A DNA stretch of 64,000 nt from Pontixanthobacter luteolus (GCF_009828095.1 NZ_WTYP01000001.1:186001-250000); one strand, 5' to 3'. Positions 17,399 through 26,799 are shown, counted from the first letter of the stretch. Notes: a model not told the origin generated them from the sequence alone. Program-made: numbers and translations.

Positions 17399-18927
17399 CG
17401 ATCCGCGCACGCAAGGCTGACAGGCAGGGAATCTTTGCAGGCAACCGCGTGGAACGGGCGATCATTGATATCGGCTCCAACACTGTCCGGCTGGTGCTCT
17501 ACGGTGGCGCGCCGCGCGCTCCGGTTACTTTGTTCAACGAGAAAGTCGCGGCAAGGCTGGGCCGCGAGATTGCGGAGACCGGGCGGCTGGCCGATGACGC
17601 AATCGATTTGGCCATGCGCGGACTGCGCCGATATGCGCTGCTGCTGCGCGATCTGGAAATCGATATCGTCGACGTCGTGGCCACCGCTGCTTCGCGCGAA
17701 GCGAGCAATGGACCGGAATTTCTTGATGCGGTCAGAGCGCTGGGGCTGGAGCCGCGCCTGCTTCCCGGAGAGGAAGAGGCACGGATCAGTGCCATGGGCG
17801 TGATGGGCGCGTTTCCCGGTGCGCGCGGTATTGTCGCAGACCTGGGCGGGGGCAGCCTGGAACTCGTGCATATTGCCGAGGGAGAGTGTGATCCGGGGAT
17901 CAGCCTGCCGCTGGGAACGCTGCGGCTGCCAGATCACATTGGTTCGGACCGGGCCGAAACCCATAGCAATCTGAACGCCATGCTGGAGGCATCGGGCAAG
18001 ATCGGGCCGGTCGACGGAACGCTGTATCTTGTTGGCGGAACATGGCGATCAATGGCCGTGCTGGCGATGGAGGACCGCGATTACCCGCTGACTGATCCGC
18101 ACGCCTTCACCCTGCCGCTGGCCGAAGCGAAGGCGCTGGCAACGCGTGTGGCCGAGGCTGAGCCTGACGAACTGCGTCTGCACCCGCGAATTTCCAGCAT
18201 GCGGGCGGACAATCTGCCCCATGCGGGCGTCCTGCTGGACGCCTTGCTCGACCGGTTGATGCCGGACCGCATCGTGTTTTCATCGTGGGGCCTTCGCGAA
18301 GGCATCCTGTATGATGAGTTGCCGGCCATCGCACGTTCGCAAGATCCGCTGCTTGCCGGGGTGGGCGAATTCGCCGCCTCTCGCGGGACCCCGCCGATCC
18401 TGGCAACGCGCATCGCCGCATGGACGGTTGGCGCAGCGCCGCCGTCGCTGCATGGTAGCGAACGTGTTCGATTGGCGGCAACGATGCTTTCGCTCGCATC
18501 AATGCAGATCGAACCCAACCTGCGGATGGACGTTGCGACCGATTGGGCGCTGCAGAAACGCTGGCTGGGTCTTGCGCCGGATGAGCGCGCAATGATGGCT
18601 GCTGCCGTCTGCGGGAACGGGAATCGCTGCGATCTGAACCGCGAACTGTACCGTCTGGCCAGCGAGGAACAACTGGAAGAAGCAGTCTGCTGGGGCCTTG
18701 CCATCCGCCTTTGCCGAAGGCTCGGCGGCCGTTCGCGCCGACTTTTCCATGTAAGCACGTTGGAAGTCGAAGCGGGCAAGCTGGTCCTTTCGCTGGAGGA
18801 AAGCCATGCCGACCTGTTCGGTCTGCCCAGCGAAAAGGATATGGCCCTTCTGGGCGAACGCTTGAACCTGAAACCGGAAATGCGCGTGATCAGCGAATCC
18901 GAAATGCTGGCGCGCACTTCGGCCTAG
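17395..18927 (+). CDS. ppx: Exopolyphosphatase (Ppx/GppA family)
   Basis: A 510-residue Ppx/GppA phosphatase of the ASKHA fold. The phosphate-binding loops are visible as IIDIGSNTVRLVLYGG near residue 22 and IVADLGGGSLELVHIA near 144, with LPLGTLRL after. The C-terminal region is the helical, HD-like extension of long exopolyphosphatases. It releases orthophosphate from polyphosphate and may also act on pppGpp. The ATG overlaps the ppk stop by 4 bases. Confidence 0.92.
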   Translation: MTIRARKADRQGIFAGNRVERAIIDIGSNTVRLVLYGGAPRAPVTLFNEKVAARLGREIAETGRLADDAIDLAMRGLRRYALLLRDLEIDIVDVVATAASREASNGPEFLDAVRALGLEPRLLPGEEEARISAMGVMGAFPGARGIVADLGGGSLELVHIAEGECDPGISLPLGTLRLPDHIGSDRAETHSNLNAMLEASGKIGPVDGTLYLVGGTWRSMAVLAMEDRDYPLTDPHAFTLPLAEAKALATRVAEAEPDELRLHPRISSMRADNLPHAGVLLDALLDRLMPDRIVFSSWGLREGILYDELPAIARSQDPLLAGVGEFAASRGTPPILATRIAAWTVGAAPPSLHGSERVRLAATMLSLASMQIEPNLRMDVATDWALQKRWLGLAPDERAMMAAAVCGNGNRCDLNRELYRLASEEQLEEAVCWGLAIRLCRRLGGRSRRLFHVSTLEVEAGKLVLSLEESHADLFGLPSEKDMALLGERLNLKPEMRVISESEMLARTSA

Positions 18928-19222
18928 GCGTTGCCAATTGGCCGCGCTTGCGATGGCGCGACTGTTCATAAGCCAGACCTGATTGTGAAATCAGCATGAC
19001 CGGCCATCTTCGCCGTGAATTATCTCTGCGGCCACAAAACCACGCAAATACCTAGGGTTAGGGATTTCAGGCGTGAATTGGACACGCGAAGAGCTAGGCT
19101 GCGGCTTATGATTGTTGCGTAGAAATCACCATAATGCGCAACACTCTTGCTATTTGCGGCACAACTGATTTAGCTTGGTGTTTGCAGGACCCGAAAATGG
19201 GCCGCTTACATGGGAGAGGATT
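18928..19222. other. Intergenic region upstream of the second TonB receptor
   Basis: 295 bases with no convincing gene. A modest inverted repeat, GTTGCG (19114-19119) and CGCAAC (19137-19142), lies about 80 bases before the receptor start. The Shine-Dalgarno GGGAGAGGA is just before 19223. No terminator with a U-tract was found after ppx. Confidence 0.5.
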
Positions 19223-22117
19223 ATGAGGGTCAAAGCAACCCTGCTTGCCGGCATTTGCGGCAGCGCGATCGCGTTTCCGGCATACGCTCAAGATGCAGAT
19301 GAGGATCAAACCCCGCGGTATCGCGGTACTGAAATTGTGGTTACCGCCCAGCGTCAGGACCAGAGCCTGCAAGAAGTCCCGATTGCAGTCAGCGCATTTT
19401 CGGCCGAAGCACTGGAATCGCAGCAGATCGAGAATGCGAGCGACCTTCAGCTTACTCTGCCAAACGTCTCCTTCACCAAAAGCAACTTTACCGCATCCAG
19501 CTTTACGATCCGCGGGATCGGCGATCTGTGCGTCGGGGTCAGCTGCGACAGCGCGACCGCGATCCACCTGAATTCGGCCCCGCTGTTCGGCACCCGCCTG
19601 TTCGAAACCGAGTATTTCGATCTTGAGCGGATCGAGGTTCTGCGCGGCCCGCAGGGTACGCTGTTCGGCCGCAACGCAACGTCGGGCGTGGTCAACGTTG
19701 TTTCGGCGAAGCCGGACCTGTCCGAAATCGCAGCCAAGGCAGAATTCGAGTACGGCAATTTCAACAGCATCAAGGCCAAGGGTATGGTCAACGTGCCAAT
19801 CGGCGATACGCTGGGTGTGCGCGTGGCGGGCTTCTACCTCAACCGCGACGGCTATACGGAAAACCTGGCCAACAACACCCGCATCGACGGGCGCGACATG
19901 TATGCAGTTCGCGGTTCGCTGCGGTGGGAGCCGAGCCCCGATACCACACTGGACCTTATGGGGTATTATTTCCGCGAGGATGATGACCGCCTGCGTATTC
20001 AAAAGCAGCAGTGTCAGCGTGACCCGACCGGCGTTGTCGGCTGTCTGAACAACCGCCGCGACTTTGACAGCACAAATTCGAATTCCACCTTCACAGGGAC
20101 GCTTGGTTCTTCGGAATTCCTGGCGATCAATGGCATTCCATCCACGCTGGGCCTCAACAGCCTGTACGGGCCTGATGCCTATGCGAACTTCCAGGAACCG
20201 GCCGATGTCCGCCAGGTGCGGACAGAGTTTACGCCTGAATACTTCGCAGACGAATTGCAGATCCAGGCGCACCTTGAACAGAACATCGGTTCGTTCCAGC
20301 TTGGCCTGACCGGTACGTATCAGGAAACCAGCGTCGATTCCCGTCAGGATTACAACCTCGGCATCGGCGCCATTCCCAATGCGGCGCTCGCATTCGGTAC
20401 ATTGCAGGCATTCGCCAACAATGCTGCCGGGCCGGGCACCGGCGTCTATTTCCAGCCGATCATTGATGCTCTGTTCGATGGCAGCGGAAACCTGTGCACA
20501 TCCGACACCCGGTTGGACAATCGCGGCTCTTTCGAGGGCTTCTCTGTCTGCACACCCAACGGGCCGCAGTTCGACAGATCGAACCAGGAAAACGAATCCT
20601 ACTCGGTTGAAGCGATCATTTCGTCCGACTTTGACGGACCATTCAACTTCCTGGTTGGCGGTATCTATGCCGACTCGAAAGTGCTTGAGAACAGCTACTA
20701 CGTGAACGCGTTCGCCATTGATTACATCAGCGGTGTGCTCGGAACGTTTACAGCTCTTGGTGCCGGATTGCCGCCATCCTATCTGGCAACCTCGTTCTTC
20801 CGCAACAATACCAGAAGTTTCCAGCTGGAATCTTATGGCATCTTCGGGGAAGGCTATCTGGAACTTTCGGACAAGCTGAAAGTCACGGCTGGTCTGCGAT
20901 ATAATAACGATAAAAAGGCGATCACCGCACGTTCCACACTGGCCAGCTTCCTCAACCCGTTCAGCAATGATGGCGATCCCTTCGACTCGCCATTTTCCGG
21001 CTCGTTCGATGCTGATCCGGGAACAGCGGGTATCCAGCCTATCCAGGCCCGTTCGGTCGCATTCGATGAAATCACCGGGCGTTTCGTAATCGATTACCAG
21101 TTCACACCGGATAATCTGATCTACGCTTCGTATTCGCGCGGTTACAAGTCGGGCGGTATCAACCCGCCATTGCAGCCGATCTTCTCGGTTCCCGAAAGCT
21201 TCTCTCCGGAATCGATCGATGCGTTCGAAATCGGTAGCAAGAACACCTTTGGCAACGGTGCGCTGCAGCTCAATGCCACAGCTTTCTATTACAAATACAA
21301 GGACCTGCAGCTCAGCCGGATTATTGCCCGTACATCGGTCAACGATACGATTGATGCCAACATCTACGGCGCTGAAATCGAGGCGATCCTTCGCCCCGAT
21401 TACAACTGGCTGTTCAACGTCAACTTCAGCTTCCTGAACGCAAAGGTTGCCGGGGATCAGTTCTTCAGCAATCCGCGCGATCCGGGCGGCGGTGATGCCA
21501 ACGCGGTGATCATCAAGGACATCACCAACGGCGCACTTTGCGCAGTCACCGGCGCTGCACCCGGCGGTCCCGATGCGTTTGTGAATGCGATCAATCCGGG
21601 CCTCGGCCTTCAGGGCACGACCGAATTCCCCGCAGATGGCGGTCTTCAGTCTGCAGGCGCGTTCAGCATCTGCTCGGTTCTCGAAGGTCAGGCTGCGGCG
21701 ATTGGCGGTGCATTTGGCGGTATTCAGGTGCTCAGCCCCGGTGTTCAGGTCAATCTGAAAGGCAACAAGCTGCCTCAGGCACCTGAATTGAAGGCGTCGG
21801 TCGGTGTCCAGTACACCAAGGAATTCGACAACGGCATGACCCTGGTCCCCCGTTTCGACATTGCTTACACTGGCGAGCAGTTCGGTAACGTCTTCAACGG
21901 CAACGTGAACCGTATCGAGCCATTCGTGCAGGCCAACGCTCAGCTGCAGCTGAACGGGCCTGACAAGCGGTGGTTTGTTCGCGGGTTCGTCCAGAACATC
22001 TTCGACAGCAACTCGACCACGGGTCTGTATGTCACCGATGCTTCTTCGGGCTTGTTCACCAACATCTTCACCCTCGATCCGCGCCGTTATGGTGTCGCGG
22101 TCGGCGTGTCGTTCTAA
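19223..22117 (+). CDS. TonB-dependent outer membrane receptor (sphingomonad type)
   Basis: A 964-residue receptor with a signal peptide ending AYAQ. The TonB box/plug start is EIVVTAQRQDQSLQEVPIAV, the plug continues with IEVLRGPQGTLFGRNATSG, and the barrel ends in a terminal Phe (GVAVGVSF). This plug style is typical of the large COG1629 receptor family expanded in sphingomonads. The plug has a Cys pair in GDLCVGVSCDSA and further Cys pairs occur in the barrel loops. The ATG at 19223 has a strong GGGAGAGGA site and is followed directly by the signal peptide. It stands alone, with a terminator after it. Substrate unknown. Confidence 0.92.
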   Translation: MRVKATLLAGICGSAIAFPAYAQDADEDQTPRYRGTEIVVTAQRQDQSLQEVPIAVSAFSAEALESQQIENASDLQLTLPNVSFTKSNFTASSFTIRGIGDLCVGVSCDSATAIHLNSAPLFGTRLFETEYFDLERIEVLRGPQGTLFGRNATSGVVNVVSAKPDLSEIAAKAEFEYGNFNSIKAKGMVNVPIGDTLGVRVAGFYLNRDGYTENLANNTRIDGRDMYAVRGSLRWEPSPDTTLDLMGYYFREDDDRLRIQKQQCQRDPTGVVGCLNNRRDFDSTNSNSTFTGTLGSSEFLAINGIPSTLGLNSLYGPDAYANFQEPADVRQVRTEFTPEYFADELQIQAHLEQNIGSFQLGLTGTYQETSVDSRQDYNLGIGAIPNAALAFGTLQAFANNAAGPGTGVYFQPIIDALFDGSGNLCTSDTRLDNRGSFEGFSVCTPNGPQFDRSNQENESYSVEAIISSDFDGPFNFLVGGIYADSKVLENSYYVNAFAIDYISGVLGTFTALGAGLPPSYLATSFFRNNTRSFQLESYGIFGEGYLELSDKLKVTAGLRYNNDKKAITARSTLASFLNPFSNDGDPFDSPFSGSFDADPGTAGIQPIQARSVAFDEITGRFVIDYQFTPDNLIYASYSRGYKSGGINPPLQPIFSVPESFSPESIDAFEIGSKNTFGNGALQLNATAFYYKYKDLQLSRIIARTSVNDTIDANIYGAEIEAILRPDYNWLFNVNFSFLNAKVAGDQFFSNPRDPGGGDANAVIIKDITNGALCAVTGAAPGGPDAFVNAINPGLGLQGTTEFPADGGLQSAGAFSICSVLEGQAAAIGGAFGGIQVLSPGVQVNLKGNKLPQAPELKASVGVQYTKEFDNGMTLVPRFDIAYTGEQFGNVFNGNVNRIEPFVQANAQLQLNGPDKRWFVRGFVQNIFDSNSTTGLYVTDASSGLFTNIFTLDPRRYGVAVGVSF

Positions 22118-22140
22118 CCAATACCCTTTGGGAGAGGGGG

Positions 22141-22170
22141 AGGGCCGGGCGTTTCGTCCGGCCCTTTTTT
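22141..22170 (+). terminator. Rho-independent terminator after the second TonB receptor
   Basis: GGGCCGG (22142-22148) pairs with CCGGCCC (22158-22164), with a 9-base loop and a run of six T at 22165-22170. It lies 24 bases past the receptor stop and directly before the convergent transporter gene. Confidence 0.9.
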
Positions 22171-22175
22171 ATGGC

Positions 22176-22913
22176 TCAGCCAGTTTTGGCAAAGGGCGAG
22201 AAATCGGTTTCGGTATCGAATATATCGACCCCTTCTGCGCGTTTCAGCTTGCCCACCACCAGATAGGTTACCGGGGTCAGAAACGCTTCCCACGCCGTCT
22301 TGATCAGCCACTGCGACAGGACCAGTTGCCAGATCAGTTCCGGCGGCCAGCCGGCCAGCCCGTAAAACGCCAGAGGGTAGAAAATCGCGCTGTCGAAGCC
22401 CTGTCCGACAATGGTCGATCCGATGGTGCGGGCCCACAGCATCTTGCCGTCCGTCCAGACCTTCATCTTCGCCAGAACCAGGCTGTTGGCAAATTCCCCC
22501 ACCCAGAATGCCACCATCGAGGCGAGAACGATGCGCCAGCTATTGCCAAATACGAACTCATACGATTCCTGCCCGGGCCAGCCATCAGCCGGTGGCAGCG
22601 AAACAACCACCCACGCCATGAATGCCATGAACAGCAGTGCGGCAAAGCCGGTCCAGATCACCCGGCGCGCCTTGGCGTAACCATACACCTCCGTCAGAAC
22701 ATCGCCGATGATGTAGCTAATTGGAAAAAACAGCACGCCTGCCCCGAAGGACCACTCAGACCCGCCAGGCAGGGTGACGTAAGATGGTTTCGACGCGCCG
22801 ATGATATTGGACAGCAGCAGGATCGCAACGAATGCCGCCATCACAAGGTCATAATAGCGGAAAGACCGCGCCGAAGCCGCTGTGCGTTCGATAGGTTCTG
22901 GTGTGTCGCTCAT
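22176..22913 (-). CDS. yhhQ: Queuosine precursor transporter (YhhQ/VUT family)
   Basis: A 245-residue integral membrane protein with about six transmembrane helices. Family signatures are ILLLSNIIGASK near residue 32, FFPISYIIGDVLTEVYGYAKARRVIW around 62-87 (split by a loop in the family), WVGEFANSLVLAKMK and the GQGFDSAIFYPLAFYG helix. YhhQ imports queuosine precursors (preQ0 or preQ1) used for tRNA modification. No preQ1 riboswitch is recognisable in the short leader between this gene and the tRNA. It converges with the TonB receptor. Confidence 0.88.
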   Translation of the reverse strand: MSDTPEPIERTAASARSFRYYDLVMAAFVAILLLSNIIGASKPSYVTLPGGSEWSFGAGVLFFPISYIIGDVLTEVYGYAKARRVIWTGFAALLFMAFMAWVVVSLPPADGWPGQESYEFVFGNSWRIVLASMVAFWVGEFANSLVLAKMKVWTDGKMLWARTIGSTIVGQGFDSAIFYPLAFYGLAGWPPELIWQLVLSQWLIKTAWEAFLTPVTYLVVGKLKRAEGVDIFDTETDFSPFAKTG

Positions 22914-22975
22914 GGGGACGAGTGCCTAACCGCATTTGCAGGCCGCGAAAAGCACGCTATGCGCGTGCCCGGCGC

Positions 22976-23052
22976 GCGCCCGTAGCTCATCTGGATAGAG
23001 CGCGAGACTTCTAATCTTGAGGCAGCAGGTTCGAGTCCTGCCGGGCGCGCCA
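22976..23052 (+). tRNA. tRNA-Arg (anticodon TCT)
   Basis: A 77-base cloverleaf. Acceptor GCGCCCG pairs with CGGGCGC, the D-arm is GCTC/GAGC, the anticodon stem is CGAGA/TCTTG with loop CTTCTAA (anticodon TCT), and the T-arm is GCAGG/CCTGC around TTCGAGT. The terminal CCA is encoded. It reads rare AGA codons. tRNA genes of this kind are frequent integration sites, but no integrase is nearby. Confidence 0.96.
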
Positions 23053-23227
23053 CTCATGAGAAAATCCAGAGTTCTGCAGTCTTCGGTATTACCTGCCTAG
23101 AATATGCTGGGCAACATACGACCGTTTGTTTCCTTCGTATGTCTCTTTTACCAGCTTTGTGCCTAAGAGCGGACGGGCAGCTAACGACGACATTGCGGAC
23201 GTTGTTGAAGTCTCTAGAGTCTCAGAG

Positions 23228-23569
23228 ATGCGCAGGAGCCTTATCTCCCCTCAGAACACACTTTGGCAGAACGTTTGGGGCGTGCTGGCAGCAGCTATCG
23301 TCATTCCGATTGCTTTACTGTTGAAGCTGGTGATGTTGCCCTTTGATCGCCCGATGAAGCGAACACCTGAAGAAGTTGAAGGTTACCTTCGTGACTTCAT
23401 AGAGGGGACAGGTGAAGAGTGGGACTGGGACGATTTCGTCTCAATTGAAATAGCAGACACGCGCCTAGATTCGATAAGAGAGCGAGCGAGCAAGTTCCCA
23501 GATGTCGGGTCAGAGGAATTGAATGCGCTGCTGCGCGAGGCAGAGGAACTCTCATCCGTCCGTGACTGA
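23228..23569 (+). CDS. Hypothetical small membrane-anchored protein
   Basis: A 113-residue protein of no family I recognise. One hydrophobic helix (about 18-41, WGVLAAAIVIPIALLLKLVM) is followed by an acidic, soluble region rich in Glu/Asp (EEVEGYLRDFIEGTGEEWDWDD) and two amphipathic helices. The frame is open upstream to 23126; the ATG at 23228 is chosen because the leading part has no protein-like pattern, but the start is uncertain. Codon choice is less GC-rich than in neighbours and it lies just after tRNA-Arg, which hints at acquired DNA. Confidence 0.5.
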   Translation: MRRSLISPQNTLWQNVWGVLAAAIVIPIALLLKLVMLPFDRPMKRTPEEVEGYLRDFIEGTGEEWDWDDFVSIEIADTRLDSIRERASKFPDVGSEELNALLREAEELSSVRD

Positions 23570-23796
23570 ACGCCCGCTCTCCACCCCACAACCGGACATA
23601 GGCTGAGATTCCCAAGCGGGAAAAATCGGAAGGTCTGCTTTTGCAAACTATAAAATCGACCTCGAATGTCAGGAATGAAGGCGTAAAGCTGCCGTTATGA
23701 GGGTAGGCGAGCTAGACTTCACCAATGATTACAGTGCCCATCACTTTCATGTCGGGGGCGCCACGACTTCTTCGAAATTTGCCCGCATATACCGGT
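23570..23796. other. Intergenic region after the orphan gene
   Basis: 227 bases with lower GC than the surroundings. No gene, clear repeat or U-tailed terminator is visible. It separates the orphan gene from the convergent last gene of type IV cluster 2. Confidence 0.4.
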
Positions 23797-24054
23797 TCAA
23801 ACTGCGGAAATGAACGCCCCGGCAATAACCGGCGCGCCGAGCAAGATGAAACATCCCAGGACCACTCTCAGCGCATCACGGACCGCCAGCCTGCCGGTCA
23901 TCAACAACAATCCGACAATCGCGACCGCTATCACGCATAGGCCAATCGCAAGGCTGCCGAGGGCTGTGCCGGTGATCCAGTCGATTGCTGCACCTATTGG
24001 CTGCGATCCGTCCGTTTCAAACAAGGAAACGGATGCGAAAAAATGACCCAGCAT
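23797..24054 (-). CDS. virB2: VirB2-like pilin, type IV cluster 2
   Basis: An 85-residue protein with two hydrophobic helices (about 32-54 and 62-83) separated by TGRLAVRDA, the layout of TrbC/VirB2. It ends the minus-strand cluster, starting 1 base after the virB11 stop, whereas virB2 is usually at the front of such operons. Unlike the cluster 1 pilin it lacks an obvious signal peptide: only about 20 residues precede the mature-like part. The frame is open upstream inside virB11 but that part is a shadow. Pilin identity rests on topology and context. Confidence 0.7.
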   Translation of the reverse strand: MLGHFFASVSLFETDGSQPIGAAIDWITGTALGSLAIGLCVIAVAIVGLLLMTGRLAVRDALRVVLGCFILLGAPVIAGAFISAV

Positions 24055-24055
24055 C

Positions 24056-25039
24056 CTATTCTGCAACCATGATCTGCGAGACCCGGCGTTTGCCCGAGCG
24101 TCTTTCCAATTGCACGAACACGTCGATGCTCTCGCGGACATAATGGCGCACATCGTCCCGGGACAGGCGCGACCCGGTTTGCAGAACCAGGAGTGCAAGC
24201 TGCTCAATAGCGCGCTGCGGCGTATCGGCATGGATGGTCGTGATAGAGCCGGGATGGCCGGTGTTGACCGCGCGCAGGAAGGTGAAGGCCTCGCTCCCGC
24301 GAAGTTCCCCAAGAATGATCCGGTCCGGCCGCATGCGCAGCGCAGCGATCAGCAAGTCTTCTGCGCTGACATCGGCTTCGCCCAGCCGGCCCCGCGCCGC
24401 CAGCAAGCCGACTGCGTTGAGATGGTCGAGCCGCAATTCTTCTGTATCTTCGATAAGGATCAAGCGCTCGTCTTGCGGAATTTCCGCCAGCAGTCCGTTC
24501 AGAAAAGTCGTTTTTCCTGTGGAGGTACCGCCCGAAATCAGGATGTTGCGCCGATCAAGGACTGCTCGCCGTAGGTACCCGGTTGCTTCGCCGCCCGACA
24601 GAGAGCGGTAGGTTCGCTGCTTATCAATTGCAGCCTCGCCCGATTGCAGCCCCTCGAAAGCTTCGGCGTCCTCCCAATCGGACAATTTGAGGTCGGAGGC
24701 GACGTGCCGCCGGATTGCTATCACATGGCCGCGCCGGGTTGCCGGTGGAGCGACAATTTGCACCCGCGATCCATCCGGCAGCGATGCCGCAAGCAGCGGC
24801 TGGCTGCGGTTGATCCCTTGCGAATTTGCAGCGGCGATCTGGCGTGAGAGCCGGCTGAGAGACTTCTCGTCCAGCCCTTCCACGGGCATCACTTCGATCC
24901 CCCCGCCAAGCGATTCAACCCAGATTTCGCCAGGCCGGTTGATAAAGATATCGGTTACGTCGGTACGCGCGAGCACGCCCGCCAGCGGGGCGAGAAAACT
25001 GTCTAGATAGTAACCGGTCTCCATCGCCTGAGTTTCCAT
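24056..25039 (-). CDS. virB11: VirB11 ATPase, type IV cluster 2
   Basis: A 327-residue VirB11/GspE family ATPase with Walker A GGTSTGKTTFLN at about 166-177, Asp box LILIEDTEEL, Walker B RIILGELRG and TGHPGSITTIHADT. The N-terminal domain has DIFINRPGEIWVE, also seen in the cluster 1 paralogue (EIMVNRPGEVWIE). It would energise assembly and transfer from the cytoplasmic side. It starts 1 base after the virB10 stop; an internal ATG at residue 6 is an alternative start. Confidence 0.92.
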   Translation of the reverse strand: METQAMETGYYLDSFLAPLAGVLARTDVTDIFINRPGEIWVESLGGGIEVMPVEGLDEKSLSRLSRQIAAANSQGINRSQPLLAASLPDGSRVQIVAPPATRRGHVIAIRRHVASDLKLSDWEDAEAFEGLQSGEAAIDKQRTYRSLSGGEATGYLRRAVLDRRNILISGGTSTGKTTFLNGLLAEIPQDERLILIEDTEELRLDHLNAVGLLAARGRLGEADVSAEDLLIAALRMRPDRIILGELRGSEAFTFLRAVNTGHPGSITTIHADTPQRAIEQLALLVLQTGSRLSRDDVRHYVRESIDVFVQLERRSGKRRVSQIMVAE

Positions 25040-25040
25040 C

Positions 25041-26087
25041 TCAGGAATCCACGGTCGAAAAGTCTAGGTCGCGGGCGACGAACACAGACACGCTTGTGCC
25101 GTGCTTTACCTTCAACGTCCGCTGCACGCGTTCCCGGTCCTGAACCTGAATGTTCTGCGTGCTGCCGGGTAAGGCAACCACCACGCCTTCTCCGGACGAA
25201 ATCTCGTTGGTTCCAACGGCCACGCCGAGATCAAGTACGGTTTGCAAGATTGCACCGCCGAACCGTTGCAGGAATTTGCTGTCGACCTTGCCTTTCACAC
25301 CTGCCCGTCCAAGCGGATCAGATGACGGTGAATTGAGCGCGATCGTGACGCCATCCGGACGTATCAGGCGGGTCCATTGAACCAGGGCGCGGTTTTGGCC
25401 CGGCTCAAGCCCCGGGTCATATTCGCCGTACAGGCGGCTTCCGCGTTGGATCAGGATGCGCGTTCCATCGAAACTGAAAACGTCGCGCTGGACCAAGGCG
25501 CGTGCTGCGCCGGAGCGTGTTGAATCGAGCGCGGTTTCCAGGACCGCCGGGATCACCGTACCTTGCGGGATCGTCTGCGACGGTTTGGCCAACCGGCCAG
25601 CACGAACTCGATCTGCAGAAACCGCGACGGACTGCTCACTATCCGGCGCAGCTGCGCGCAACGTTTGATCGAACACCACTGCGGGGCGCGGGTTTGGATC
25701 GACCGGCGTATAATAATCGTTTGGCGGTGCAGGCTGCGGCGCTGGCATGATTGCCGTACGCGGCGGCGACAAGGTCTGAGCTGTTACCGGCGCGGCTATT
25801 GGCCGGGCAAGAGTGCGAGGCCTTGCCACTGGCTGTGCGTTCGAAAACTCATTGGGCAGGGCGAGCGGCGGGGGCGCGGAAATGCGGCCTCCATCGGGCG
25901 CGGGGCGGAACGCGGTAGCCGGTGCCTGAATCTGCGCCCGATTGGCGCTGAGTGCACTGAATAGCCATACTCCGCCAAGCAGCAGAATTGCGAAGAACAC
26001 CCACATCCCGGCATTGCTGGCGGGCGCGGTGGCGACCACGGGGCGAATATCGTTTTCGGCATCGGCAATGTTTTGCGCATCAGCCAT
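25041..26087 (-). CDS. virB10: VirB10-like core channel protein, type IV cluster 2
   Basis: A 348-residue TrbI/VirB10 protein: short cytoplasmic N-terminus, one transmembrane helix at about 28-47, a Pro/Ala-rich linker (about 55-135), then the C-terminal barrel domain from QGTVIPAVLETALDS. It ends FVARDLDFSTVDS, closely matching the cluster 1 ending. It overlaps the virB9 end by 8 bases. Role is the envelope-spanning core channel. Confidence 0.9.
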   Translation of the reverse strand: MADAQNIADAENDIRPVVATAPASNAGMWVFFAILLLGGVWLFSALSANRAQIQAPATAFRPAPDGGRISAPPPLALPNEFSNAQPVARPRTLARPIAAPVTAQTLSPPRTAIMPAPQPAPPNDYYTPVDPNPRPAVVFDQTLRAAAPDSEQSVAVSADRVRAGRLAKPSQTIPQGTVIPAVLETALDSTRSGAARALVQRDVFSFDGTRILIQRGSRLYGEYDPGLEPGQNRALVQWTRLIRPDGVTIALNSPSSDPLGRAGVKGKVDSKFLQRFGGAILQTVLDLGVAVGTNEISSGEGVVVALPGSTQNIQVQDRERVQRTLKVKHGTSVSVFVARDLDFSTVDS

Positions 26088-26799
26088 CGGTCTTCTCCCC
26101 GCTCTTGTTGCGGTTTGCCGTGGCCTTGTCCTTGTCGATACGGAAGACGAGCTGCGAATATACCCGGTCGATCACGAAAATTCCGTCCCGCATATAGCCG
26201 TTGACCACCTGTTCCTTGCCGGTCGGCCCAATCGAGAAAACTGCAGGAAGCAATTGTTCGGGGCCAAAGGCAATGCGGGTGCGGATACCGTTGTCGCTGA
26301 TGCTGGCCGGGCGCACAGATGTGTCGCCTTTCACGCGGTATCTCCACACAATCCCCGCTGGCTTCGCGGTGACCTCCTGCGGCTGCTTTATGCCCGGATC
26401 ATCGTAGTCTACTTTCACCAGATATGCGGCGGTCAGGCCGGTGTCGGTGCGAAGGGTGAAGCGGTAATCGCGGCGATCTGTTTGTACCACAATCCCGCTG
26501 CCAACGCTTCTGACTTGCGGCAGGATCAGCAAACTGTCGAGTTCTCCGGACACGCGAATCTCGACTGTGTTCTGATCGTCGACTGCGACGCGGCGAACCT
26601 GCTCTCCGGGTTCGAGCACGACAGTCAGGCCCGTATCGGGAAGCGCGGTAAGGATGATTTCCTGCCCCGGTGTCCAGCGAACTGTTTGAAGGCGCGGATT
26701 TTCCGCGCTGGGCTGCGGCAGCACTTGCGCGGCGAGGGGGGCGCTCGCCGTCGCCGAACTCAGCGCAAGTATAGCGGCAAGAGATGCTGCAAGCCTCAT
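26080..26799 (-). CDS. virB9: VirB9-like outer-membrane core component, type IV cluster 2
   Basis: A 239-residue exported protein; signal peptide about 1-24. The N-domain has the VirB9 pattern (GQEIILTALPDTGLTVVLEPGEQVRRVAVDD, split across two strands), and the C-domain has VWRYRVKGD and the VFVIDRVYSQLVFRI-like FVIDRVYSQLVFRI segment that contacts VirB10. The start at 26799 overlaps the virB8 stop by 4 bases and begins the signal peptide; the longer open frame is a shadow of virB8. Confidence 0.86.
   Translation of the reverse strand: MRLAASLAAILALSSATASAPLAAQVLPQPSAENPRLQTVRWTPGQEIILTALPDTGLTVVLEPGEQVRRVAVDDQNTVEIRVSGELDSLLILPQVRSVGSGIVVQTDRRDYRFTLRTDTGLTAAYLVKVDYDDPGIKQPQEVTAKPAGIVWRYRVKGDTSVRPASISDNGIRTRIAFGPEQLLPAVFSIGPTGKEQVVNGYMRDGIFVIDRVYSQLVFRIDKDKATANRNKSGEKTDG

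Noticed and set aside
19114-19142. Inverted repeat GTTGCG/CGCAAC upstream of the second TonB receptor as an operator
   Set aside because: Only six bases per arm with a 17-base spacer; too weak without comparison to relatives.
19106-20272. A 388-codon open frame antisense to the second TonB receptor
   Set aside because: Shadow frame of a clear receptor gene, Cys-rich and without domains.
22976-23052. Repeat of the tRNA-Arg 3' end as an integration scar
   Set aside because: No second copy of the 3' end of the tRNA was seen between 23.1 and 33 kb, and no integrase is present.
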